Shown here: piece after piece, positions 52,330 through 63,534 of the stretch
Numbering within the stretch: position 1 is the stretch's first letter
Layout of the letters: each line of letters starts with the position of its first letter
DNA from: Prorocentrum cordatum
Lineage: Eukaryota; Sar; Dinophyceae; Prorocentrales; Prorocentraceae
Assembly (NCBI GenBank): GCA_963575745.1
Contig: CAUYUJ010014750.1
Coordinates: 62,001-126,000 of the forward strand
Length of the DNA stretch: 64,000 bases
Direction of reading: 5' to 3'
Program-made: the position numbers and the translations under genes
The notes under the pieces: generated by a model
Database searches by the model: none
Told to the model about the DNA's origin: nothing
Seen by the model: only the letters and a program-made list of their open reading frames with translations

Positions 52330-53590
52330 AGTTTGTTCCCCGCCGAGAGAAGCGGGGGGGGGGCGATGCAAAACTGAAGACCTCCTACGGTTAGCTACGA
52401 ACGCGGTTGAAATGAGGTGATCAGGTTTGGTTAGTCTGCTTCTCCTCTACCTCCCCATCACCGCCACTCGTCCTCTCCCAACTCATAATTTCTAAGCAGC
52501 GACGTAGCTAGTAGCTAGTACAGGGCATCGGGTCGGCGTCGTACTCCCTGCAAAGGCGCCTCCTAGGCGCTGTAAACTATATGCGGATATTCGTAGTCTG
52601 TGGCAGGTCTTGGAGCAAGGGCGAAGTAGGGCCGGCAGCAGAGAGTAGATGGAAGCGAAGGTGGGCGATGAAAACAGGTCAGGGCAGAATGACTGGGGGT
52701 CGATGCGGGTGCTTTGTAGCGGGTCCTCCTCCTCCTCCTCCTCCTCGACGTCGTCGTCGTCGTCCTGGACGACAGCGATGGCGAGGAGGCATAACGGGTG
52801 TCCTGGCCGCGCTGCCAGCCCCGCATGCTACGCCCGCGCTGCAGGGTGAAAGCGCGCGGGCGGGCGCGTGCGCCCAGGGCGGCGGCGACTCTGCGGGCGA
52901 GGTCGGCGCGCCGCTGGCTGACCGAGGGAGAGTCGCGAGCGGCGAGCACAACTTCGGGGAGGGCATGAAGGTGAGGTAGGAGCAGAGGTGGGGTTGGAGG
53001 AACATCGCTCTGACCTGCCCCTGGAAGAAGGACAGCTGAGCATCCAGCTGGGTCGATTCTCGCACTCCTCTTGGGGATCAACCCTCTTCTACGACCACCA
53101 TAATATCTATGACCTGGTGGCCTGGACATTAGGCAGCGATCCCCACGGATGCACTAACCCACGGATGCGCCCCTCGCGGGACATCCGCGCCAGGCTGCCC
53201 CGCATCCACAAGGCCGCGGCGGAGGAGTCTGGACCGAGAGGCCATGGATATGGATATGCTGCCGCCCGCGAGAGGAAGCAAACGAACACAACAAACATAA
53301 TACGAGATACAAGAGATAACGCGAAAAAAGAACGGCCGTGAGAAGTGAGACGGACAATGGTAACGTAATAGTGGCAACCGCTCGTAGTCACCGATCACGT
53401 AAAGGTATGTAGCACAACAATATGACGAGCTGTTTACGCACATGTCTTGGCAAATGCGACTTAGCAAGACAAGGACATAAGGGAACGGATGGGTGATGAC
53501 GAACGGAATAATGATTACGATGAAGAGAAGCGGCATGGGGCATGTAACGTAATCATATTACACACATTATGTATTTGATGTTGCAAGAGA
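52330..53590. other. Spacer, short TCC/TCG microsatellite
   Basis: TCCTCC followed by GTCGTCGTCG at 52725-52770. The rest is mixed, and AT-richer at 53280-53590. No gene recognised. Confidence 0.45.
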
Positions 53591-53594
53591 GCCC

Positions 53595-53800
53595 AAGTTT
53601 GCACCACAGGACTTGTGTACGCCACAGTGCCTGTTACCCACAGCAGCCGTACGCAACACATAGCTGGTGTTAACCTCAGTGCCTCTGTACACCACAGCGC
53701 CTGTGTACACCACAAATGCTGCTGCTGCAGAAGCTACACACCACAACTCCGCAGTGGCTGCAAACACTACGGTGCCTGAATACACACTGCCAACGTGCAC
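53595..53800. repeat. CACCACAGCGCCTGTGTA-like minisatellite, locus 1
   Basis: Degenerate ~20-bp units (CACCACAGCGCCTGTGTA, CCTCAGTGCCTCTGTACA). The same unit forms the clean array at 62170-62460. Confidence 0.8.
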
Positions 53801-53829
53801 CTCTTGAGGCCGCTGGAGCCTCCCGACGT

Positions 53830-53995
53830 TGTCGGTCATCGTCGTCGCCGTCGGACGTCGCCGGACGTCATATGACGTCATCGGACGTCGTCGTCATGGC
53901 GACGGCGTCGTTGTCATCGTCGTCGTCGTTGTCGTCGTTATCGCCATCGCAGCCGTTGTTGTGATTGTCGTCGGCGTCATCACGTCGTCGTCCCC
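53830..53995. repeat. GTC-rich trinucleotide tract
   Basis: CGTCGTCG runs with GACGTCATCGGACGTCG palindromic words. Confidence 0.85.
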
Positions 53996-54491
53996 GTCCT
54001 GAACCACTCACAGCCAGGACGTTACCGGACCCCGCCCCCACCCCCCGCAAGCGTAAATCGTGTTGCGTGACCGGGCGGGCCCCTGAGCCTCTCTGGCAAC
54101 GGAAGTTCTCGCTAGAGGGTAGAACGACAGGATCCTTCCGATGGATCACTCTTGCGGGAGACGGTTCATGCACAACTCCGTTGTGCGAAGAACAATCAAA
54201 TCGAATCGATGTAATCCTCCCCCTCCTCCACCATCATCCCCCTTCTGGCGTGGCCTGGCCGATCCCTTCCGTGACAACCCCATGCTCTAGGGGCGTCGAG
54301 ATCCACACCCAATAGAAACGAGACGAAGGCTGGAAACCTTGGAGGTGAGCCAAGCCCCGGGCGACTTGAAGAGGCGGAGGGTCGAGAAAAAGTGGAAAGG
54401 GAAGAGGTGTCGGCGGTGACGGGTCACCGAAATGATTCGCTGGCGACAACAAAACTTCGGGCGCGGCCAAACCGACTCTTTCCGTGAGGAG

Positions 54492-54556
54492 CCCCTTCCG
54501 TGACGAGCTCTCATTATCGAGGCTGCCCTCCGGCCACATGCCCGTCACGGAAGGGG
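54492..54556. repeat. 14-bp perfect inverted repeat
   Basis: CCCCTTCCGTGACG (54492-54505) and CGTCACGGAAGGGG (54543-54556), loop 37 nt. A related CCCTTCCGTGAC word occurs near 54264. Confidence 0.95.
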
Positions 54557-54599
54557 TCGGTCCGAAAGGGGTCTGTCAGGCCGTCACCGAGCCCTCTCC

Positions 54600-56255
54600 C
54601 CCCCCTGGCACCACACCCCGCCCGACGGGCTCCGAGGTGAAGTTGAAGCGGCGGTCGCCCGACGGCCACACGTCGAGGCCTTGGCGAGCCCCGGGCGCAG
54701 GTCAGAACCGGAGACCAGGAGGTGGCCGGACGATGACCCGAGAACGCTGCGTGTTTTTGAAGCCGGATCCGGCTTAACAACTGCGTGTATTCGAAGCAGG
54801 ATCTGGCTCAAAAACGCAGTTCTCTCACCCCACCCTCGCACGTCGTGGAGCAAAAACTGCGGGAGGCCCTGGGCACTATTCGGCTCTTCGGGGCCCTTAC
54901 TGGGCCCCAGCGCTGTGACAAAGCGACTCGGGATGACGAACTGGCCCTGGCGAAGGAGACCTCTGGGGCCCCACACTGCGAAACAAACACACCACGTTGG
55001 GCGTCAGGGAAGGCACACTTTCATCAGCAATCGCAGATGCAGCTGCAACCTTTGCTGCGGGACTGCCGCGGAACTAGAGCGGAAACTGCACAGCGGGGCA
55101 AGTCCTCGAACAGACAGACATGCACACATCGAAAACGACCCTAGATCTACAGCCTCAGAGATTCCAACCAAGGCCCGCGCTGGCAAGAACGAGGAAAGGA
55201 TATCGGTATCGGTATGTCGTCATCTCCTGACTCTCATTCGTAGTAGAGGCCGTAACTCAGAGTCGCATGGGCAATCCGGCCCGCTCCTAAAAAAGAGCGG
55301 TGTCGCCATCGGAGGCTCTGGGGCCCGTGTCGAGGAGGACGATGAGGACGATGAGGACTAGACTTTACTCTGACTCGGGCTCTACATGTTCGAAAATGGT
55401 GGAAACAAGTCTACATCGAAATGCGGGAGCCAATCACTGCCGTTGGCTTGAATGCTCCACGTAATCAAGGCTTTCCCAATTTTTAGACCATTCGCCACCA
55501 TGGTGCATCATTTCAAAAACCAGTATCGACTGAATTCTAATCCTATCCCAGAGGACGAAAATGAGGAGCAGGAGCACCAGGAGCAAGAGAAGCAGGGGCA
55601 GGGACATGACGAGAGGGATGAAGTGGCGCAGCGTCGACTTCGAAGGCTCACCTCGTTGCCCTGCTCTCTCTTCCGCATCTGGAACGCGCGCTCGGATCCA
55701 CGGCTCGCGCGGTGAACATGCAAGGCAATCTTGAACGATGCCGAGATACGAACTTTGAGTTGAGCATAGTCTCTGCGAACGACTTCCTCTCCCAGACAAC
55801 TGAGGTCACCATCAAACAAATAGCGGCCTGATGATCTGCGCGTGGGCATCCGAAGGCTCGCATCCAAACCCTGGGCCACGAACTGGGATCAAGAGCTCGA
55901 ACCCCTACGTGTTGAACGAAAAATGACATAGAAGCTCCGGGTCCTTCCCTCACCTCCGCCTCCCCTCCCTCGCAATTGATCTGATCAGGTCCTCTCAATC
56001 CCTCCCCTCCCTGCCCTCCCCTCACCTCCCTTCCTGAGGCCGTCACTCCAGCTGCTGTTTCGCTCGGTCCACGCCCTCAGAGACCCAGAGAACTCGGCAC
56101 CGTACACGTCCTGGACGCTCACCTCCAGAATAGGGAGGAGGGCGGAGCAGGGGCGGTGTGCGCTGAAGTTCCTTGCTGATGGACCGCGCGAGGGGGGGAG
56201 GCCCAGAACGGGCATTTTACAACGCCCTGAGCGTGTTGTCTGAATTGCTTGGGTG
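54600..56255. other. Spacer with unassigned open frames
   Basis: A plus frame of 226 codons (54681-55361) has mixed composition (GLTTACIRSRIWLKNAVLS, CNLCCGTAAELERKL) and ends in an Asp/Glu run from a GAGGAC repeat. A minus frame (55879-55508) starts MAQGLDASLRMPTRRSSGR, then YLFDGDLSCLGEEVVRRDYA. Neither is recognised, and evidence for real genes is weak. Confidence 0.25.
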
Positions 56256-56264
56256 GGTAAAAAT

Positions 56265-57175
56265 GTATACCCCTCACGCAGATCGGCGGGATCAGGGTCC
56301 AAAAACACAAAAATTTGCCACATGCCTGTAAATCGGTGGCACCTCTCGCGCAGATCGGCGGGGTCAGGGTGCAAAAACATAGTGGATTTGCCACATTTCT
56401 GAAATTTGCTGGCACCCCTCACGCAGATCGGCGGGGTCAGGGTCCAAAAACACAAGGGATTTGCCACATTTCTGACATTCGGTGGCACCCCTCACGCAGA
56501 CCGGCGGGGTCAGGGTGCACAAACATAACCGATTTGCCACATTTCTAACATTCGGTGGCACCCCTCACGCAGACCAGCGGGGTCAGGGTGCACAAACATA
56601 ACGGATTTGCCACATTTCTCAAATTCGCTGGCACCCCTCACGCAGATCGGCGGGGTCAGGGTCCAAAAACACATGGGATTTGCCACGTTTCTTAAATTCG
56701 CTAACACCCCTCACGCAGACCGGCGGGGTCGAGGCCAAAAACACGTGGGATTTGCCGCATTTCTGAAATTCGCTGGCACCCCTCACGCAGATCGGCGGGG
56801 TCAGGGTCAGAAAACACATTGGTTTTGCCATATTTCTGACAATCGGTGGCACCTCTCACGCAGATCGGCGGGGTCAGGGTGCAAAAATAAATGGAATTTG
56901 CCGCATTTCTGAAATTCGCTGGCACCCTCGCGCAGATCAGCAGGGTCAGGGTCCAAAAACACATAGGATTTGCCACATTTCTTAAATTCGCTGGCACCCC
57001 TCACACAGACCGGCGGGGTCAGGGTGCAAAAACATATGAGATTTGTAACATTTCTGAAATTCGGCGGCACCCCTCACGCAGGGGTCCAAAAACACAACGG
57101 ATTTGCCACATTCCTGAAATTCGATGGCACCCGTGACCCAGATCCGTAGGGTCAGGGTTGAAAAACAAACAGGTC
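56265..57175. repeat. 73-bp satellite (about 12 copies)
   Basis: The period is exactly 73 bp over many units (for example 56350, 56423, 56496, 56569, 56642). Landmarks are CACCCCTCACGCAGATCGGC, GGGGTCAGGGTCCAAAAACA and ATTTGCCACATTTCTGAAAT. The last units carry deletions. Because 73 is not a multiple of three, frames rotate through the array. Confidence 0.97.
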
Positions 57176-57295
57176 CCGACACTGCTTCACGGCGGCGCCC
57201 AGACCTCATGATTTAGCTTTTGCATCTCCGATTATCTGAGACAAGGGGCCCGCGGCATGGGGCGAAACCCTTACGGATAATAATAACAAGAACGG

Positions 57296-57297
<2 letters not shown>

Positions 57298-57371
<74 letters not shown>
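57298..57371. repeat. CAA trinucleotide microsatellite
   Basis: About 24 perfect CAA units. Confidence 0.98.
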
Positions 57372-57699
57372 TACTAGCACGTGGGGACACTCCGTTCTCA
57401 CCAGTGCCAGGGTTTTCATACGACGCCCGCCAATACCCCCACTTTGTGGGGGGGCCGGTTCAAGCTCTACCACATTTCCAAACGACTCTTCGCACCACCC
57501 ACACCCAGCTTCCCGCCCTATGACGTTCGGACACTTCACTTCGTGGCCTGCGGACGACCGTGGCTACTACACTGGCGCATGGGTACAGTGACTTGTTGTG
57601 GTAACATTTTCTGGGCGCTAGCTTAGTATACGACTTTTCCCCCTGTTCCAACACTGGACACCTGTACTGGTTTTTGGTGGTAACGTGTTCCTGACGCCA

Positions 57700-58300
57700 T
57701 GGTATGTTTTGCAAGGGATTGTGGCCCCTGGCAGGCGCGCGAACGCCGTTGAAAGAGCTTGCGAAAGTAGCTCGCGCGAGCTCATGTAACATAAATGTTG
57801 GAAAACCATTGGTTTTTTTAGGATTCGGACAGCGCGCGCGGGTAGAAATTTTGAAAAGTCGTGCAGGTGTTTTTCGAGGACCTACGGTGCGATTCGTGTG
57901 ATTTTATGATGCGCGGTGCTAAAATTCTTAAGAAGCCCAATGGTTTTTGGAGATTTCGGCGTGCGCGCGCGAAGAAAAAACGAATGTGTCCCGCATGGTA
58001 TTATTTGACAGGGATGATGGCCCTGGCAGGTGCGCAACCGTTGTCGCAGAAGTTCGAAAAAGTTGCTCGCAAAAGCCCGTTTGACAGAAATGTTTAAAAA
58101 GTGTTGGGTTTCCTACGAATCCGCAAGAGCGCGCGGGATGAGATTTTGACATTTTTTTGTTGAAAAACCATTGGTTTTTTGATGTTTTTATGTTAAAATC
58201 GCTCCGAACACTAAGCTTTTGGAAGGATTTCGTCTTGCGCGCGCGAATGTCCACTTTACCTTATTTTTTGCAAGGGATTCTTGAAATTTGATTATATTAG
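57700..58300. repeat. ~300-bp diverged AT-richer tandem repeat
   Basis: TTTGCAAGGGATTGTGGCCC at about 57707 matches TTTGACAGGGATGATGGCCC at about 58003, and a partial copy lies at about 58264. Further matches are CTGGCAGGYGCGC, GTTGGAAAACCATTGGTTTT and GCGCGCGGG. This is a locally AT-rich island. Confidence 0.75.
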
Positions 58301-58309
58301 AACAAGAAA

Positions 58310-59055
58310 TGTCATTTTATAGTGTTTTTTGCAAGGGAAAACGGATTACAACAAAACAACCGGATCTTGATGACATCGTATTACCTGAGGCTTCCTCACG
58401 AAAATGATGAAAATGTAGCTGCGGCCTAGGCGGCGCAGGGGGGCCGTGCACCAGGGGTCCCAACAATAATTATTCTTTAGAATTAATAATGTTCAAAACA
58501 ACAACAACAACGACGACGACAACCACAAGAAGAAAGGCCTTTGGGACGACCGCGGATCAACAAGAAAACACTGCATTCCCGATGCAGAAAACAGAAAGTG
58601 GAGGTAGTGCTCTGACGATTCATATTCGCGGAAACGGTTCTGTCCAATGGTATCGCTATGTATCCGCGTCGAGCACTCATCGAATCAACGTCGAACCTAC
58701 GTCAAACCCGCGGAGGATGCAAGGCAATGACCGCATCTGATGGGACACGCAAGTCCACCTGGAGATGCAACTGGGACCGTTGGACTTATCGCTAGACCGT
58801 TGGACTTATCCCTGTTCCAACTGGGAAAGCTATGGCCCCGCTGTCCCTCCTACCCGCCTGGGTGGGGATAAATGTAGACGCCGTTTCCTTTCGGGTTTCG
58901 CTCCGCCCATCCCCGCCTCGAGGGAGTAGGCTGTTGGCGCGAAGAAACCCTGGCCAATGGGTGGGGATAAGTCTGGCGATGCGACGGCAAATATGTGTCG
59001 AGACGATCCCCCCTTGAGTTTCTGAAACCGCGCGGATCGTTCAACCTGGAACGAT
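58310..59055. other. Spacer, nothing recognised
   Basis: AT-richer to 58700, with a short CAA/CGA run at 58500-58525 and a direct GGGTGGGGATAA word at about 58860 and 58960. No gene. Confidence 0.4.
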
Positions 59056-59059
59056 CGCC

Positions 59060-60340
59060 GCCCCAAAACAACCCAAAAGAACTCCAAGACGGCTCCAAGA
59101 CGGCTCCGGAGGGCCCGGAAACAGCCCAAGATGCGCCCAAGACGGCCCATGAGGGCCCCAAGACGGCCCTCAGAGGGGGAGCATGAACGGACGATTCGAG
59201 CCATCCGCCCCAAGAGGACCCCAGGAAGCCCAAAGAGGCCCCCAAGAGGCCCCAGGCGGCTCCCAAAAGGCCCCAAGAGGTTCCCAAGAGGCCCACAAGA
59301 GGCCCCAGAACAGAGGCCCCAGAGAAGCTTCCAACGAGATCCCGACGAACCTCCAAAAAGCCTCGGACCCACAACCTGGGCACGGTGGCGGGATGGGCCA
59401 TCGTATAAGAGAAAATCCGCCGCCCCCTGTGGTCTTGCCACAGGGGTGCACGGCGTGCTGGATGTTTCAGGTTTTGGTTTTGGTTCTTTTTCTAAAAAAG
59501 AACTCCCCAGTGGGCTTCGGCCCGTCCCGCCGGCCACCCGCAAGTTTCCGAAAATCCATCTGTCAATGCCTTTGTTGCCCCAACTTGGCCCAAGATGGCC
59601 TCCAAGACGGCCAAGATGGCCCAAGATGGCCTCCAAGATGCTTCCAAGACGGCCAAGATGGCCTCCAAGACGGGTAAGATGGCTCCAAGATGCACCCAAG
59701 ACGGCCCAAGATGGCCTCAAGATGGTCTAAGACGGCCCAAAAGGCCCGCAAAAGGCCTCCAAGACGGCCCAAGAGCCCTCCAAGACGCCCTCCAGGAAGG
59801 CCCGAATAGGTTAAAATCATTGATTTTCCTTAGGTTTTTGAAGGATTTTGGCATGTTCTTCTTTTCAGCTCTCCGACGGCCCAAGACGGCCCAAGAGGTC
59901 CCCAACATCGCCCCAACAGCACCCAAGAGGCCTCCAAGATGGCCCCATGACGGCCCAAGAGGCCCCCAAGAAGGCCCCAAGAGGGCCTCAAGACGGCCCA
60001 AGAGGCCTCCAAGACGCCCAAGATGGCCTCCAAGACGGCCAAGATGGCCCAAGATGGCCTCCAAGATGCCTCCAAGACGGCCAAGATGGCCTCCAAGAAC
60101 GCCCCTAGACGGCACAAGAAAGCCCCAAAACGGCCCCAAAGACAGCCCCAAGACGGCCCGGCAGATCTCCCAAACGCCCACGCTGGCGTCCACTACGGCC
60201 ACGATAAACCCAAGTGAGGCCACAGAGAGGCCCCCAACCCAGCCCAGACGGCGTCAGGCAGAACAGGAAGGCCGCAAGGCATCCAAAGAGGCCCCCAAGA
60301 TGCTTCCAAGACCGCACATGTGGCCCAATATAAACCCAGA
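59060..60340. repeat. CCAAGA-type minisatellite, array 2
   Basis: Long array of 11-13-bp CCAAGACGGCCC, CCAAGATGGCCT and CCAAGAGGCCCC units, interrupted at 59340-59560 and 59805-59880. Local ~22-24-bp higher-order doublets occur (GGCCTCCAAGACGGCCAAGAT). Shares a 17-mer with 22.3 kb and, inverted, a 41-bp island with 10.37 kb. Confidence 0.9.
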
Positions 60341-60344
60341 GTAG

Positions 60345-61110
60345 CCAAAAAGGCACTCAAGAGACCTCCTCCTCCATTCCCCCCCTTCCTATCTCTCCTC
60401 TCCTCCCCGTCCTCCCCCACGTGTTCCCCGAAGGCTGTAAAGACCGATTCGGGGAACATATGGCCCAATAACTTGGCAGACCTCTGGCCACAGCAGTCGG
60501 CCGCATCGGCGCTTCCGAAAGGGCAGGGGGCGGCGGTGATTCGCCGTAGGCGTCTTCGATAGAAATGGCGGGAAGGATCAAAACACTATAACCTTTCACG
60601 CTGCGACCCGCCTAACCACCCACCAATGAGCCAACCCGTTCGGGAACTAATCCGCTAACAAGCTCGACAGACGGACACGAGGCAAACACTCCATCCAACA
60701 CATACTGCCTATTGCGACTAACAACGCTCTCTTCCCCCCCATCCTCCTCCTTCTTTTCCTCCTCCCTCCTAATCCTCCCTCCTGCCTTCTTGAGGTACAA
60801 CTCACAAACAATTATATTGCATGGAGAAAACGCATAGGAAAAAAAACCGGACAACCCCTTGGACAACCCAGACAACCCTTCGAAGATGGAGACCACAAGT
60901 ATCCTAGTATGAAGATGTGGCCAACGCTCAAGCGAGAGCACCGTCCCCTGTCAGGCAAGTGACAAGCGCACAGGCGACAGCACCATTCCCAATCAAGAAT
61001 GCGACCAACGCTCTGGCGACAGCACCTTCTGGATCAGGGATATGGCCGGCGCTCAGGCGACAACACCCTTGGCTAACCCCCCTGACTCTGTACGAATCCT
61101 GTGTCAGCTC
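60345..61110. other. Spacer with early degenerate 64-bp units
   Basis: C/T-rich at 60365-60420 and 60725-60785. From about 60920, GCTCARGCGAcAGCACC-like words may be distant relatives of the following satellite. No gene. Confidence 0.4.
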
Positions 61111-61179
61111 ATCCTTGGGTCAGGGTATTTCGGGGCCCAATTGCAAGACTGTCTCAAGCGAGACTGCCTGGACACCTTC

Positions 61180-62010
61180 ACGCGCGGCATCTCCGAAGCT
61201 ATAATTTCGAGTATGTCTCGGGCGAAACTGGCCCCACCACCTCGTCGGCGGCATCTCTGAGCCCAGAGTTACGAGGATTAATCAGTCAAATATGGCTGGA
61301 CAACCTCATGTCAGGGCATTTCTGAAACCAGACTTGCAGGGAAAAACCGAAGGCAGAACTGACTGGAGAACCTCGTGAGCGGCAACTCTGAACCCAGAGT
61401 TGCGAAGATGTGTCAAGCGCGACTGGCTGGGTCACCTCAAGTCAGGGCATGAGCCCAGAGTTGCGAGGATGTCTCAGACGAGACTAGCTGGATCACCTCA
61501 ACTCAGGGCATGTCTGATCTCCGGTGTGCGAGGATGTCTCAGGCAAGACTGTCAGAGTCACCTCAGCTTAGGCATATCTGAACCCAGAGTTACTAGGATG
61601 TCACAAGCGAAACTGGCCAGACCACCTCGTGCGCAGCATCTCGGAGCCCAGAATTGCAAGAATGTTTCAGGCGAAGCTGGCTGGACATTCTAGTGCGCGA
61701 CATCTCTGAGCCCAGAATTGTCAGGATGTCTCAAGCGAAACTGACCAGCCCACCTCGTGCGCAACATCTCAGAGCCCGGCGTTGCAAGGATGTTTCAGGC
61801 GAGCATCTCTGAGCCCACCGCTATAAGGATGTCTCAAGCAAAACTGGCCAAACCACCTCGTGAGGGGCATCTCTGAGCCCAGAGTTGCGAGGATGTCTCA
61901 GGCAAAACTGGCTGACCGAACTCGTACGCGGCACCTCTGAACCGAGAGTTGCAAGGATGTCTCAGGCGGAACTGGCCCGATCACCTCTCACACGGCATCT
62001 ACAAGAGCGT
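61180..62010. repeat. 64-bp satellite, main block (~13 copies)
   Basis: The period is 64 bp in regular parts (CATCTCTGAGCCCAGAATTG starts at 61637, 61701 and 61765). Landmarks are GCGAGGATGTCTCAGGCGA, AACTGGCCAGACCACCTCGT and GCGCGGCATCTCTGAGCCCA. The left part is more diverged. Confidence 0.93.
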
Positions 62011-62169
62011 TTCTGTATTTTCGCCGATGACAGGCGTCGTAGGGGGGGGCGGGGGGGGCGGGAGGGGGGCCCGCCATGCGACTCCAGCACCGCAGCCGCG
62101 CCCGCGCGCACGACGACGATGAGCGACGAGCGACGAGCGACGACGACGACGACGCGAGCAGCATGTAAG

Positions 62170-62460
62170 TGGCGATCTGCCCCACAGCGCCTGTGTACAC
62201 CACAATGCTCGCGTGCACCACAGCGCGCGTGTACACCACAACGCCTGCGTACACCGCAACAGCCGTGTGCAACGCAGCGCCTGTGTACACCACAGTGCTT
62301 GCGTGCACCACAGCGCCGCTGTACACCACAGCGAGTGTGTACACCGCAGCAACCATGTGCAACACAGCGCCTGCGTACACCACAATGCTTGCGTGCACCG
62401 CAGCGCCTGTGCACACCACGACGCGTGTCTACACTGCAGCATCCGCGTGCACAGGACAGA
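62170..62460. repeat. ~20-bp CACCACAGCGCCTGTGTA minisatellite, locus 2
   Basis: About 15 units of CACCACAGCGCCTGTGTACA and CACCACAATGCTTGCGTGCA, frequently alternating as a 40-bp dimer. Related to 53595-53800. Confidence 0.95.
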
Positions 62461-62534
62461 TAGAAGAAGCATGTAGGTGAGGATCTGCTGCGGACAGCTA
62501 AACGCCACGCCAGGAAATGCAGCTAAACGCCACA

Positions 62535-62705
62535 CCACCTCTTCCTCCTCCTCCTGTTCCTCCCCCTCCCCCTCCCCCTCCGGCTCCTCCTCCTCCTCCT
62601 CCTCTCCTCCTCCTCCTCCTCCTCCTCCTCCTCCTCCTCGTCCTCCTCTTCCTCCTCCTCCTCCTCCTCCTCCTCCTCCTCCTCCTCCTCCTCCTCCTCC
62701 TCTTC
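62535..62705. repeat. CTC trinucleotide tract
   Basis: About 165 bp of TCC/CTC with few interruptions, preceded by a duplicated AGCTAAACGCCACRCCA word (about 62497 and 62521). Confidence 0.97.
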
Positions 62706-62985
62706 CCTTCTTCTTATTAATAATATGATTTATTCTCATGAGTATCATTATTCTATTATTATCATTCTTCATATTCTTCTTATTGTTACTACTATTCGTA
62801 TTCTGATCATTCTCATTCTTATTAATGATATGATTAGTATTATGATTATACTGCTTATTATTATTCGTAGTAGTAGTATTATTAGTATCAGTACTATTTA
62901 TCAGTATTGGTATTCGTACGATTATTACAATGATAATTATTCGTATCATTATTATTAGTAGTAGTTTTATTATTCCTCCTCCTCC
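62706..62985. repeat. AT-rich TATTAT/ATTCGT low-complexity tract
   Basis: Imperfect ATT, TATT and GTAGTAGTATT runs. By far the most AT-rich 280 bp in the window. The short Ile/Tyr-rich frame here is not a credible gene. Confidence 0.9.
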
Positions 62986-63049
62986 TCGCCCCGGGGGGGG
63001 AGCGTTACGTCATAGGGTTGGGGGGGCATGACGCCCGTCATGCCCCAAT

Positions 63050-63315
63050 CAATGAATATCTCTGAGCCCGAAGTGTAAATATGGTCTCAAACGGAACTGG
63101 CCACGACACCTCGTCGGCGGTATTTCTGAGCCCAGAGTCGCGAGGATGCCTCATGCGAGGCTGGCTGGACAATCTCGCACGTGGCCTCTCGGAACCCAAG
63201 AGTTGAAAGGATGTCTCAGGTGGAACTGAAAAGACTACGTCCTGCGAGGCATCTCTGAGCCCAGAGGTGCGAGGCCGAATCTGGCTGGACCGTCTCGTGA
63301 GCAGCAGGGTTCCTG
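63050..63315. repeat. 64-bp satellite, detached block (~4 copies)
   Basis: Same unit as at 61180-62010 (ATCTCTGAGCCC, GGATGYCTCA, GGCTGGACAATCTCG). It continues the array beyond the 1-kb minisatellite, CTC and AT-rich segment. Confidence 0.9.
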
Positions 63316-63354
63316 GGCCCAGAATTGAAAAATGTTGCGACGGGTCCTGTGCAC

Positions 63355-63530
63355 CGGCGTGCGCACGCCGCCGCCGAGGCAGCTGTCGCCGCCACCGCCA
63401 CAGCCGCCGCCGCCGCCGCCGTCGACGTCATCGTCGTAGTCCCATGTCCTCCTCCCTCTTCTCCTTATCCTCCTCGTGTTTTTCCTCCTCCTCCTCCTCC
63501 TCCTCCTCCTCCCTGGGTTTCCATGGCTCC
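63355..63530. repeat. GCC/GTC/CTC trinucleotide tract
   Basis: GCCGCCGCC, then GTCGTAGTC, then CTCCTCCTC runs. Confidence 0.9.
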
Positions 63531-63534
63531 TCCT

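Noticed and set aside
55434-55799. Minus-strand frame with a hydrophobic Leu-rich segment as a membrane protein
   Set aside because: The Leu run comes from GAG/CAG-rich low-complexity DNA at 55560-55610; flanks lack supporting features.
57600-58300. AT-rich region as a possible organelle insertion or replication origin
   Set aside because: The AT bias is modest and explained by a ~300-bp tandem repeat; no organelle gene is recognisable.
62725-62958. Ile/Tyr-rich 77-codon frame as a membrane peptide
   Set aside because: It is a translation of AT-rich low-complexity DNA.
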